Source: Dyella tabacisoli (GTDB lineage: Bacteria > Pseudomonadota > Gammaproteobacteria > Xanthomonadales > Rhodanobacteraceae). Taken from it: a DNA stretch of 64,000 nt. Below are positions 8,366-16,489 of the stretch, piece by piece (position 1 is the stretch's first letter; each line of letters begins with the position of its first letter). The DNA lies in NCBI RefSeq assembly GCF_003350925.1, contig NZ_KZ857179.1, positions 219,073 through 283,072 of the forward strand. Reading direction: 5' to 3'. The position numbers and the translations under genes were made by a program. The notes beneath the pieces were generated by a model. The model saw only the letters and a list, made by a program, of their open reading frames with translations, had not been told where the DNA came from and ran no database searches.

Positions 8366-9304
8366 TCAGGTGCTCTTGTTGCGCTTGAACAGCTTGGCAA
8401 AAAAGCCGCCGATCGCAGCGATGCCGATCAGCAGGAATTTCTTCAAGCCAAGCAGGATCAAGCCGAGCTTGGCAAACAGGCCCGCCTTGGCGGCAATACC
8501 GCCGGCAACCAGGGCGCCGATGCCGTAGGCGGCAAGTTTGTCGGTGCTGGAGTTGTAGTCGGCATAGCGCTGACCTTGATCGAATTCGGTCATGGCCAAC
8601 ACTTGCGGCATGTCGGCGCGAACCTTATTGAGCTGATCGATCGGTGCGACGGCATTGAGCGACAAATAGCCCTGACGGCCGAGTACGCGAATCGCATAGT
8701 TCAGCGAGTGGCCGTCTTCGGCACCGTTGCTTTTCTTGAACTTCAGGTCGCGTGCCCAATACAGCTTGTGCGATGCGGCGTCGTAATGCGGCGGCTCGGC
8801 CCAGCCGACCAATTCGATGGCTGGATAACCTTGTTTGATGCGCTCGGGATTCTCTTCTTCGGCGCCCTTCTGCATGTCTTTGAGCATGTCGCTGTAGTCG
8901 ATCTTGGCGGCATCGGCATCGGACACGTAGCCTTCGTCGGTATAGCTGACTACCACCGCCCAGGCATCGCCATCCAGCAGCACCTTGGGGTCGGTGCCGG
9001 GCAAGATCATGCCAAGCACATCGCTGTCGGGCGGGTTGCCCCAAAGCTCGTTCAACACGCGTTGCGCATCCGTGGCGCGCAAAAAGCTATAGCCGGGTGC
9101 GAGCTTCAGCGAGGCCTGTGCCTTGGTGATGCTGACCGTGCCGGTTTGCAGTTGCAGCGATTTGAGAAAAGCATCGGTCTTGGCCGATTCATCGGCAGCG
9201 GCAGCCGGGGTTGCGGCATCGTCTGCCATGGCAATGGTCGGCCATGGCGTCAGCGCGAAGGCAGCCAGCAGGCACAGGGCTGGCAAGAAACGTGGGCGTG
9301 TCAT
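8366..9304 (-). CDS. DUF2167 family membrane-anchored protein
   Basis: 312 residues. A signal peptide (about 1-26, ending AMADDA) precedes a periplasmic domain of the DUF2167 type, with the segment GDAWAVVVSYTDEGYVSD and LVGWAEPPHYDAASHKLYWARDL. Two closely spaced hydrophobic helices near the C terminus (about 258-305) anchor it, followed by a basic KLFKRNKST tail. Function is unknown. ATG 9304 has AGGA about 6 nt upstream. It follows the secreted protein gene at 9343-9804 by 38 bp in the same direction, so the two are probably co-transcribed. Confidence 0.85.
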   Translation of the reverse strand: MTRPRFLPALCLLAAFALTPWPTIAMADDAATPAAAADESAKTDAFLKSLQLQTGTVSITKAQASLKLAPGYSFLRATDAQRVLNELWGNPPDSDVLGMILPGTDPKVLLDGDAWAVVVSYTDEGYVSDADAAKIDYSDMLKDMQKGAEEENPERIKQGYPAIELVGWAEPPHYDAASHKLYWARDLKFKKSNGAEDGHSLNYAIRVLGRQGYLSLNAVAPIDQLNKVRADMPQVLAMTEFDQGQRYADYNSSTDKLAAYGIGALVAGGIAAKAGLFAKLGLILLGLKKFLLIGIAAIGGFFAKLFKRNKST

Positions 9305-9342
9305 GAGGATCCTATCGTCCGTTGAAGAGGGTTTATGGCAAG

Positions 9343-9804
9343 TCACTTTGCGTTTTCGGCCAGCGTCAGCGTGAAAAAGTCTTCGCCGGCCTGAAGTGAT
9401 ACGAGGTAGTTATGGTTGAGTTTCATCATCAGCTTGGAGCCATTGATAGGGTCCTTTTCAAGATCCACTTCGGACAGAATGATTTTCTGACTTTCGTGGT
9501 CCACGTCGATGACTTGATAGCCGTGCGCATGCGCGTAGCTTTCCACCAGCTTGATAAGGGCGTCGGGCGTCAGCTTGGTCTGGGCGATGTAGTTGAAGTT
9601 CACCAGCCGGGTGGTGTTGAAGCCAGGCTCTTCCTGACTGTCCAGCCACTTGGTGACGCCCAGTTCGCTGGCCGGTACAAACCATGCTGGATAGGCGGCT
9701 GGCGCCTTGTGATTGTAGAGCGGGCTGTCTTGCGCGACGGCTGGTGCGACGAAGGCGACAAACAGCATTACGGCGGCTACTAAGCCGCCAAAACGCGAAC
9801 GCAT
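9343..9804 (-). CDS. Secreted hypothetical protein, operon partner of the DUF2167 gene
   Basis: 153 residues with a clear signal peptide (cleavage after AVA, about residue 24). The mature part has no motif I recognise; it is a mixed alpha/beta protein without cysteines. Its start and length look complete. The first gene of a two-gene unit with the DUF2167 protein, so a role in the same periplasmic or membrane process is the best guess. Confidence 0.7.
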   Translation of the reverse strand: MRSRFGGLVAAVMLFVAFVAPAVAQDSPLYNHKAPAAYPAWFVPASELGVTKWLDSQEEPGFNTTRLVNFNYIAQTKLTPDALIKLVESYAHAHGYQVIDVDHESQKIILSEVDLEKDPINGSKLMMKLNHNYLVSLQAGEDFFTLTLAENAK

Positions 9805-9930
9805 GGATGAATTCCCCTGGAAAATGAACGCCGCATGTTAAACCACGCGCGTGCGGCCTGCATGATACGACTGGTTTGTTTACGCCGAGCTTGCAGGGCA
9901 TTAGTTTTTTAGTGGTCGCGCTCAGCAATA

Positions 9931-9960
9931 AAAAGCCCGGCCATCACTGACCGGGCTTTG
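9931..9960 (-). terminator. Intrinsic terminator of the DUF3300 gene
   Basis: On the minus strand AAAGCCCGG, a 10-nt loop and CCGGGCTTTTT are followed by ATTGC. The GC stem with T-run 25 bp past the DUF3300 stop is a textbook intrinsic terminator; the A-rich left side lets it work both ways. Confidence 0.85.
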
Positions 9961-9985
9961 CAGGTTTGGCGCATTGCCGCCCAGA

Positions 9986-11977
9986 TTATTTGTGCGAGTC
10001 GTCCGCTTTTGGATGGTGCGCTGGTTCCTGGGCCTTTTGCGGCCTGTTTTGTTCTGCCGGGTGGTTTTCATGCGGCGGCGGTGGCGGTGGCGGAGCCTGG
10101 CGCGGAGCCGCCGGCGGGGCTTGCGGACGAGGTGCTTCCTGCGGGGGCGGTTCGTGCCTTACCGGCGGCGCCTGCTGCATGCGTTCAATAGGCTGCGGAC
10201 GCGGCTGGGGTGGTGCGGCGCGCTCGAAAGGTTGTGGGCGTGGCGGGAGTGGTGCGGCGTGTTCGATCGGTTGCGGGCGCGGCAGAGGCGCCGCAGTGTG
10301 GATCGGCGCGACGGCAGGTAGCATCTGCATCGAATTTTGATGCGGTGCCGGGGCCGGCACATGATTATTGGCGGTCTCGTTCAGCCGATTATGAGCGGGC
10401 TCATTGCGCAAGGCCGGTTGGATTTGCGGCATGGCGTGAGGCTGCTGCGCCATTTGATTCGGAGTCTGATTCGGAGTCGCCGGCGGCGGCGCCGGATGGA
10501 AGCTGGCCAAGGCATGCGGTGCCGCTTGCGGCGTGACCGCGCGTGCACTGTTCAACATCATCGCGGGGTTTTTGGCCGCGTTGAAATTAGGCATGGTCAT
10601 GGGCATGGTCATGTGACCGGGCTGCACCTGTGCATGTGCGGGCTGACCGGGCTGTGCCTGTACCAGCGCGGGCGGTGCTTGCACCGGAGCAACTGGGGTG
10701 GGCGCGCGGCCGAGGAAGTTGTGATTGTTGATCTGCTGGTTGTTGACGTTGTTCGTTACGTTGTGATTTTGCAGCAACGGGTTGCGGCTGTTGTCGATGT
10801 TATTGACCGTGTTGTTCGCGTTATTGAAGGTGTTGCGGTTGTTGTTGATGGTGCCGTTGTTATTAACCGTATTGTGGTTATTGTTGATGGTACCGCTGTT
10901 ATTGACCGTGACGTTGCGGTTATTGCTGTTGATATTATTGTTGTTGCCGTTGATGTTATTGGTAGTGTAACGATTGATTATGGTGGTCGAGCGCGAGACA
11001 TAGGTCTGGTTGTTGTAAACCACCGCCGGCCGCTGCCAATCGCCGCCGCCGCCGTTATAGCCACCACCACCGCCCCAGTTCATGCCCCAGGAATGCCAGC
11101 CGCCGCCATCGCGCCAGCCGTCATCGTCGTGATGGTGATGCTCCAGCAGCGCACCCACCACGATGCCGACACCAAAACTCAATGCACCCGCCGCCACCAC
11201 GTCGCCGGTGTCATAAGACGGGCGTACGTAGCGGTAGCTGGGATAGGTCACGATCTCTTCGCCATACACTGTTTCCGGGTCGTAGCTGGGCACATAGACC
11301 GTGTCCGGTTGCGCCGGCTCGATTTCGATCACTCTTTCAGGCGCGGGTACTACGGTCGGCCCGGCGTAGACCGGTGGATAGTTATCGCTCGGGACATAGG
11401 CGGGCTGCTGCGCGGCCACGGCCACCGGTTGAGTGTTTACCCGCAGGTGCGACGAATTGCGCAGGCTACCGTGCGCGGTGGCGCGCTGGCGCATGACCTG
11501 GATCGCATTGAGTACGTCCGTGGGGTCGTTGACATAGGCTTCGCCCAACGCCTTGGTCCAGTCCGCGTTCTGCGCCATCTGGTCGAGCACCGAAGGAAAC
11601 AAGGTCAGTCCCTTCACGCTGGTATCCCAGGGCTGCGGATCGACCGCCGCCTGCAGCAGGGTGCCCTTCAAGTTCGGATTGCGTGTGAGCAGGTTGTCCG
11701 CCGCGGTGATCTGGTCCGGGTAAGTCGAGCCGGCCAGCACCTGCGCCACCAGCTTGTCCGGGAACAGCGCGATCGGTGCCACCAACTGGTAGAGCTGATC
11801 GGCCGATGGTGGTGTATAGGCCGGTGGCTGTTGCGCCGCGTTGGCTACCGGCGCCGTGCTTGCCGGAGCGGGTCCTGCCGGCGCTGGTGCCGGCTGCTGA
11901 TTGCAGCCGACCAGGCCCAGCGTGCCTACACAAAGGCTAGCGCCGAGTGCCATGCCGAGAAAACGTTGAGTACTCAC
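9986..11977 (-). CDS. DUF3300 lipoprotein with low-complexity Asn/Gly/Pro tail
   Basis: 663 residues from the GTG at 11977, which has GGAG 9 nt upstream; an extension to 12040 has no good ribosome site. A lipoprotein signal ends in LVGC, so the protein is lipid-anchored. An Ala/Pro linker leads into the DUF3300 domain (about residues 40-270: YQLVAPIALFPDKLVAQVLA and DPQPWDTSVKGLTLFPSVLD). The rest is low complexity: a His/Asp/Gly-rich patch, about 80 residues dominated by Asn, and a Pro/Gln/Arg-rich C terminus with QPIERAAP-like repeats. Function unknown; a cell-envelope or surface role is inferred from the anchor. Confidence 0.85.
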   Translation of the reverse strand: MSTQRFLGMALGASLCVGTLGLVGCNQQPAPAPAGPAPASTAPVANAAQQPPAYTPPSADQLYQLVAPIALFPDKLVAQVLAGSTYPDQITAADNLLTRNPNLKGTLLQAAVDPQPWDTSVKGLTLFPSVLDQMAQNADWTKALGEAYVNDPTDVLNAIQVMRQRATAHGSLRNSSHLRVNTQPVAVAAQQPAYVPSDNYPPVYAGPTVVPAPERVIEIEPAQPDTVYVPSYDPETVYGEEIVTYPSYRYVRPSYDTGDVVAAGALSFGVGIVVGALLEHHHHDDDGWRDGGGWHSWGMNWGGGGGYNGGGGDWQRPAVVYNNQTYVSRSTTIINRYTTNNINGNNNNINSNNRNVTVNNSGTINNNHNTVNNNGTINNNRNTFNNANNTVNNIDNSRNPLLQNHNVTNNVNNQQINNHNFLGRAPTPVAPVQAPPALVQAQPGQPAHAQVQPGHMTMPMTMPNFNAAKNPAMMLNSARAVTPQAAPHALASFHPAPPPATPNQTPNQMAQQPHAMPQIQPALRNEPAHNRLNETANNHVPAPAPHQNSMQMLPAVAPIHTAAPLPRPQPIEHAAPLPPRPQPFERAAPPQPRPQPIERMQQAPPVRHEPPPQEAPRPQAPPAAPRQAPPPPPPPHENHPAEQNRPQKAQEPAHHPKADDSHK

Positions 11978-12040
11978 TGGGAATGACTCCGGGTTGTAGC
12001 GCAATGTGGAAAGGCTTGGGTGATTTCTTGCGAACAGCAC

Positions 12041-12448
12041 GTGCGGTAATAAATGCAGAAGCTATTTTTTGTTAATAAAAAATAACGTTTGCCATGTCGT
12101 TTTTCTTGCCCCTTGTTACGGCCCGAGTATGCCCACGACTAGCCAGTCATTGGCGTAATACGGGATAAATCCGCCATCGTTTTTTGTATCGCATAAGCAT
12201 GCAGTCAGGTTGGCTGGGCATGTGCGGACAAACTATCGCGGATGAGGGGAGCGATAACGCGCGGGCATCTGATGTGTTGACATGGTGTGCGGGAGATTAG
12301 GGAATGCTTAGGGGCGTTGGGGTGTGGTTCGCTCGGGGGTATTTGGTGGTGCTGGGGTGGTCGTGGTTTGGTTGTGATGTTTTTTCCTTCTATTGGCTGT
12401 GTGTCGGTGGAATTTGTTTTGCCGTTTAGACGGCTAATTAGTGGTGTG
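12041..12448. other. Non-coding upstream region of the DUF3300 gene
   Basis: No convincing gene. It holds an AT-rich inverted repeat, ATTTTTT-GTTAAT-AAAAAAT (12064-12083), which could be part of the promoter region of the DUF3300 gene reading leftwards. Next comes a strongly G/T-skewed stretch (about 12290-12400) without an open frame that has a ribosome site. Confidence 0.5.
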
Positions 12449-12720
12449 GCTAGGTTGTCGCCTGCGGCGGGCTTTCGAACCCCTGCCGGGGCCCGAGTCA
12501 CTTTTCTTTGCTTGCTCAAAGAAAAGTAACCAAAAGAAAGAGCACCCCGATGCAGCGCTCTCCGGGCATCCTGCCCTACGAGTGCGTGAGGCTTGACCGG
12601 GCTTTTCGACAGGGCTTCCTGCCCTGGCGAAAAGGCATCGACATCCGTGTCGATGCCCCTGCGGGCCTGTCGTCCAAGCCTCACCGCTGCAAAGGGGCCC
12701 CGAAGAGCAGCGCGCGTCCT
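12449..12720 (+). repeat. Structured intergenic repeat, copy A
   Basis: Starts CTAGGTTGTCGCCTGCGGCG and contains in order: hairpin H1 CCCC-TGCC-GGGG; H2 ACTTTTCTTTG/CAAAGAAAAGT; a GGGCA/TGCCC hairpin; H4 CTTTTCG-CAGGGC/GCCCTG-CGAAAAG; H5 GGCATCGACA/TGTCGATGCC. H4 and H5 lie inside a closing stem GTGAGGCTTG (12586-12595) / CAAGCCTCAC (12675-12684). Copy B lies 170 bp away in opposite orientation, so the pair makes a larger inverted repeat. Short open frames within it are by-products of the repeat. Confidence 0.9.
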
Positions 12721-12777
12721 GCGCGCACTCAGGTGCGACTGCACGCAGTCGCCGATGAATGAGAGGGTGAGGCAGCG

Positions 12778-12890
12778 TGGCTCCCTCCCCTGCTCGCAGG
12801 GGAGGGTTGGGGAGGGGTTCAATCTTGCGGCAAGGTTGCACCCCCTCCCAGCCTCCCCCTAGTAGGGGGAGGGGCAAAAGCGGCGCGAGC
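12778..12890. repeat. Two module-2 hairpins between repeat copies A and B
   Basis: CTCCCCTGC-TC-GCAGGGGAG near 12784 and CCTCCCCCTA-GTAGGGGGAGG near 12850, joined by G/T- and C-rich arms. They sit exactly at the centre of the inverted A/B pair. Confidence 0.75.
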
Positions 12891-13160
12891 AGCGGCTTTT
12901 GACGTTGCTCTTGACCTTGGGGCCCCTGTGCGTCGGTGAGGGTCGGACGATCAGGCCCGCAGGGGCATCGACAGGGATGTCGATGCCTTTTCGCCAGGGC
13001 AGGAAGCCCTGTCGAAAAGCCCGGCCGGCCCTCACGTACCCGAAGGGCGACTCACCGGGGTGCTCTTTCTTTTGGTTACTTTTCTTTGAGCAAGCAAAGA
13101 AAAGTGACTCGGACCCCGGCAGGGGTTCGAAAGCCCGCCGCAGGCGAACAACCTAGCGAT
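12891..13160 (-). repeat. Structured intergenic repeat, copy B
   Basis: Minus-strand copy. H2 is the ACTTTTCTTTG type, H4 the CAGGGC type and H5 the GGCATCGACA type, so it matches copy A hairpin by hairpin, but the closing stem is GTGAGGGCCGG/CCGACCCTCAC with one mismatch. Its 5' box begins 4 bp after the dbpA stop codon, in the direction of dbpA transcription. Confidence 0.9.
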
Positions 13161-13164
13161 ACCC

Positions 13165-14544
13165 TCACCCCAGCGGCCGCACCCGAAAATTACGCCCCTT
13201 GATCTTGCCCGCGCGAAGCTGTTCCAGCGCCTTATTCGCCAGGTCACGGCGAATGGCCACATAAGCGCGAGTAGCGAACACATCGATCTTGCCGATGGAG
13301 TCTGCTTTTAGTCCGGCATCGCCGGTAAGTGCGCCGAGAATATCGCCAGGTCGTAGCTTGTCTTGGCGGCCGGCGTCGATCACCAGGGTTTTCATCGGCG
13401 CGAGGTTCAGCGTTTTTCCCTTGGGTGCTGTGATTTTCAGCGGCCGCCAGGCGAGCGGTGTGCCGAGTAGTTCTTCGATATTGCCGGCTTTCGGTCGTTC
13501 GCGCGGTGTGCACAAAGTGATGGCATGGCCCGATTGGCCGGCACGGCCGGTGCGGCCGATGCGATGTGTATGTGTTTCGGGGTCGTGTGCGATGTCGTAG
13601 CTCACCACCAGCGGTAGCGCCACGATATCCAGGCCACGCGCGGCGACATCGGTGGCGACCAGGACGGAGCAGCTCCGATTGGCGAAGCGCACCAGCACTT
13701 CATCGCGGTCGCGCTGCTCCATATCGCCATGCAGTGCCAGCGCGGAGAAGCCGCGGCGGTCGAGTTCATCGGCTACGGCATCCACGTCACGACGCATATT
13801 GCAGAACACCAGGGCGTGTTCGGCGTGTTCGCCGGCCAGTAGTTGCGCTAGCGCGTCGATCTTTTGTGCGGGGTCTACTTCGTGGAAGCGTTGTTCGATC
13901 GCTGGTTTTTCATCGACGGGTGCTTCGACCGTGATTTCGACCGGTTCGCGCTGCACGCGCTGGCTGACCTTGCGGATCTCGTCGGGATAAGTCGCCGAGA
14001 ACAGCAGGGTTTGATGATGCTTGGCGATACGCCCGATGATGTCGTCGATGGCCTCGGAGAAGCCCATGTCGAGCATGCGGTCGGCTTCGTCGAGCACCAA
14101 TACTTTGATGCCGCCACCATGCAGGCTGCCGCGCTTCAAATGCTCCTGCACACGGCCGGGGGTGCCGACCACGATATGCGGATCATGCGTGAGCGAAGCC
14201 AGTTGCGGCCCCAGCGGCATGCCGCCGCAGAGTGTCAGCAGTTTCACGTTGGGGATATTCGCGGCCAGTTTGCGAATCGCCTTGCTTACCTGGTCGGCCA
14301 GCTCGCGCGTTGGGCACAGCACGAGTGCCTGCAGGCGGATGGTGTCCACATCCAGGCTATGCAACAGGCTGAGGCCGAACGCGGCGGTTTTGCCGCTGCC
14401 GGTCTGGGCCTGGGCGATGACGTCGCGTCCTTCGAGCATCGGCGGCAGGCTTTGTGCCTGTACGGGGGTCATTTCGGTGTAGCCCAGGGTCTCGATGCTG
14501 GCGAGTAGGGCGGGTTTGAGCGTGAGTGTGTTGAACGTGGTCAT
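13165..14544 (-). CDS. dbpA: ATP-dependent RNA helicase DbpA
   Basis: 459 residues. DEAD-box helicase core with Q-motif region GYTEMTPVQAQ, Walker A AQTGSGKT (46-53), PTRELA (78-83), GTPGR, DEAD (152-155), SAT and HRIGRTGRAG. The C-terminal 75 residues match the DbpA RNA-recognition domain that binds hairpin 92 of 23S rRNA, so it acts in large-subunit ribosome assembly. ATG 14544 is the natural start for the MTTFNTL sequence, though no Shine-Dalgarno is clear. It is flanked by repeat copies B (3') and C (5'). Confidence 0.93.
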   Translation of the reverse strand: MTTFNTLTLKPALLASIETLGYTEMTPVQAQSLPPMLEGRDVIAQAQTGSGKTAAFGLSLLHSLDVDTIRLQALVLCPTRELADQVSKAIRKLAANIPNVKLLTLCGGMPLGPQLASLTHDPHIVVGTPGRVQEHLKRGSLHGGGIKVLVLDEADRMLDMGFSEAIDDIIGRIAKHHQTLLFSATYPDEIRKVSQRVQREPVEITVEAPVDEKPAIEQRFHEVDPAQKIDALAQLLAGEHAEHALVFCNMRRDVDAVADELDRRGFSALALHGDMEQRDRDEVLVRFANRSCSVLVATDVAARGLDIVALPLVVSYDIAHDPETHTHRIGRTGRAGQSGHAITLCTPRERPKAGNIEELLGTPLAWRPLKITAPKGKTLNLAPMKTLVIDAGRQDKLRPGDILGALTGDAGLKADSIGKIDVFATRAYVAIRRDLANKALEQLRAGKIKGRNFRVRPLG

Positions 14545-14623
14545 GCGACATGATCGCATGGGTGGGTGTTTTCGGCGGTTTTGCTTGGCTGTGGGGCTTT
14601 CGCCTGTGTGAGGGTTTGGCTGG

Positions 14624-14912
14624 CTGGGTCGCCTGCGGCGGGCTTTCGGCCACCTGCCGGTGGTCGAGTCACTTTCTCTTGAGTGGCCAAGAGAAAGTAA
14701 CCAAAGAGAAGGCTACCCCGGTGAGTCGCCCTTCGGGTGCGTGAGGGTCGGCCGGGCTTTTCGACAGTGCATCCATGCACTGGCGAAAAGGACTCGGCAT
14801 CCATGCCGAGTCCCCTGCGGGCCTTGTCGTCCGACCCTCACCGACGCACAGGGGCCCCAAGGTCAAGAGCAGGAGCAACGTCAAAAGCACAGCGGGTGCT
14901 GCGCACGCTCAG
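14624..14912 (+). repeat. Structured intergenic repeat, copy C
   Basis: H1 is CCACC-TGCC-GGTGG, H2 is ACTTTCTCTTG/CAAGAGAAAGT, H4 is CAGTGCAT/ATGCACTG and H5 is GACTCGGCAT/ATGCCGAGTC, inside GTGAGGGTCGG/CCGACCCTCAC. Every stem that differs from copy A differs on both arms. The copy begins 80 bp upstream of the dbpA start and its 3' end reaches the stop of the sugar transporter gene. It accounts for nearly all of the 14545-14918 gap. Confidence 0.9.
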
Positions 14913-14918
14913 ATGTTT

Positions 14919-16355
14919 TTACTCGCGCATATCCTCTAGTTCCATGCCTTTGGTTTCGCGTACGGCTAGTAGTACGAAGGCCAGGGAGAGCAGGGCGAAG
15001 AGGGCGTATAGGCCGTAGGCGAAGCTCAGGCCGAGTTCGGCCAGTGCGGGGAAGCTGCTGGTGATGGTGAAGTTTGCTAGCCATTGGGCGCAGGCTGCGA
15101 CGGCCAGGGCCATGGCGCGAATGCGGTTGGGGAACATCTCGCCCAGCAGTACCCACACCATCGGGCCCCAGCTCAGGCCGAAGAACACGACGTAGGCATT
15201 GGCGGCGACCAGGGCGATGATGTTCCATGGTGCTGGCAGGCTTAGGGTGGCGCCGCTGCCGCTGGCTTGGGAGAAGCACCAGGCCATCAGGCCCAGGGTG
15301 ATGGCCATGCCTGCGGAGCCGATGGTGAGCAGGGGTTTGCGGCCGATTCGATCGACTAGCGCGATGGCTAGCAAAGTCACCAGCACGTTGACCACCGAAG
15401 TGACGACGGTGATCGAGAACGCGTCCGCCTCGCTGAAGCCTACCGAGTGCCACAGCGTGGACGAGTAATAAAAGATCACGTTGATACCGACGAACTGCTG
15501 GAACACCGACAGCAGAATGCCGATCCATACCACCGGCAACAGGCCGGCCGATGAGCCGCGCAGATCGCGCAGGCGGGGGCGGTATTCCGAGCGCAGGCTT
15601 TGTTCGATGTCGTGCAGCTTGCGGTCGAGGGCGCTTTCGCTGCGCATGTCCAGCACTTGCCGCAGCACGTGCTTCGCTTCGGCCAGGCGGCCTTTGGCTA
15701 CCAGGTGCCGCGGCGATTCCGGGACTCCCAAGACCAGGGTGCCGTAGATCAGTGCTGGGATAACGGCCACCAGAAACATCCAGCGCCATGCCGCCAGGCC
15801 CAGCCATAGCGGCTTGGATGCACCGCCGGCCGAACCGGCCAGCCAGGCGTCGCTCAGCAGGGCGGCGAAGATGCCGAGCACGATCGCCAACTGTTGTAGC
15901 GAGCCGAGCCGGCCGCGTATTTGTGCGGGTGAAACCTCGGCGATATAGGTCGGTGCGATCACCGAAGCCATGCCGACACCGATGCCGCCGACTACGCGCC
16001 ATAGCATCAGATCCCACACGCCGGAGACCAAACCGGAGCCTAGTGCGCTCAAGGCGAGCAACACCGCAGCGACTTGCATCGTGCGCACACGGCCCCAGCG
16101 GTCCGCCAGCGGGCCGGCATACCAGGCGCCTGCTGCCGAGCCGAGCAGGGCACACGACACCGCAAAGCCGATGTGTGCGGCGCCGAGCCCAAAGCCACCG
16201 CGGATCGCATCGACCGCGCCATTGATGACGGCGGTATCGAAACCGAATAGGAATCCGCCCAAGGCCGCCGCGGAAGCGATCAACACCACGCGAGCGGTAG
16301 CGTGCTGCTCCAGTTCGGCGGACTCATCAACCTTGTTCGTTACGTTGTTCATCAT
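14919..16355 (-). CDS. Sugar porter family MFS transporter
   Basis: 478 residues, 12 predicted membrane helices. Sugar-porter marks: GGFLFGFDTAVINGA in TM1, DRWGRVRTM after TM2, RVVGGIGVGMAS, PESPRHLV after TM6, QQFVGINVIFYYSS in TM7, DRIGRKPLL after TM8, and a terminal ETKGMELEDM. The family symports sugars with H+; the substrate is not deducible. ATG 16355 is chosen, the next codon also being ATG. No partner enzymes lie nearby. Confidence 0.92.
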   Translation of the reverse strand: MMNNVTNKVDESAELEQHATARVVLIASAAALGGFLFGFDTAVINGAVDAIRGGFGLGAAHIGFAVSCALLGSAAGAWYAGPLADRWGRVRTMQVAAVLLALSALGSGLVSGVWDLMLWRVVGGIGVGMASVIAPTYIAEVSPAQIRGRLGSLQQLAIVLGIFAALLSDAWLAGSAGGASKPLWLGLAAWRWMFLVAVIPALIYGTLVLGVPESPRHLVAKGRLAEAKHVLRQVLDMRSESALDRKLHDIEQSLRSEYRPRLRDLRGSSAGLLPVVWIGILLSVFQQFVGINVIFYYSSTLWHSVGFSEADAFSITVVTSVVNVLVTLLAIALVDRIGRKPLLTIGSAGMAITLGLMAWCFSQASGSGATLSLPAPWNIIALVAANAYVVFFGLSWGPMVWVLLGEMFPNRIRAMALAVAACAQWLANFTITSSFPALAELGLSFAYGLYALFALLSLAFVLLAVRETKGMELEDMRE

Positions 16356-16489
16356 GCGCTTTCGATGACCTGCTTCGAGGATCGATCGATTCTGCACGTC
16401 TAATCATGGCGTCGGGGGCTGAATACGTATGCGTTGCAATGCGTCATCGCGGCACCGTGCGCGCCATCAGTCACCCGTGCCATACACAT

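Noticed and set aside
10337..11986. 549-codon open frame antisense to the DUF3300 gene
   Set aside because: It is the mirror of the Asn/Pro-rich repeats (giving Val/Ile and Arg runs); the minus strand has lipobox, domain and terminator.
12449..13160. Insertion sequence
   Set aside because: Large inverted repeats are present, but there is no transposase frame between them and no flanking duplication that I can see; a non-autonomous element remains possible.
12205..13202. Several open frames of 80-205 codons inside repeat copies A and B, and similar ones at 14541-15064, 33201-33806, 35208-35741 and 38264-38911
   Set aside because: They recur in every copy in different frames, lack ribosome sites, and both strands stay open because of the GC-rich repeat. 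Variation follows stem pairing, not codons.
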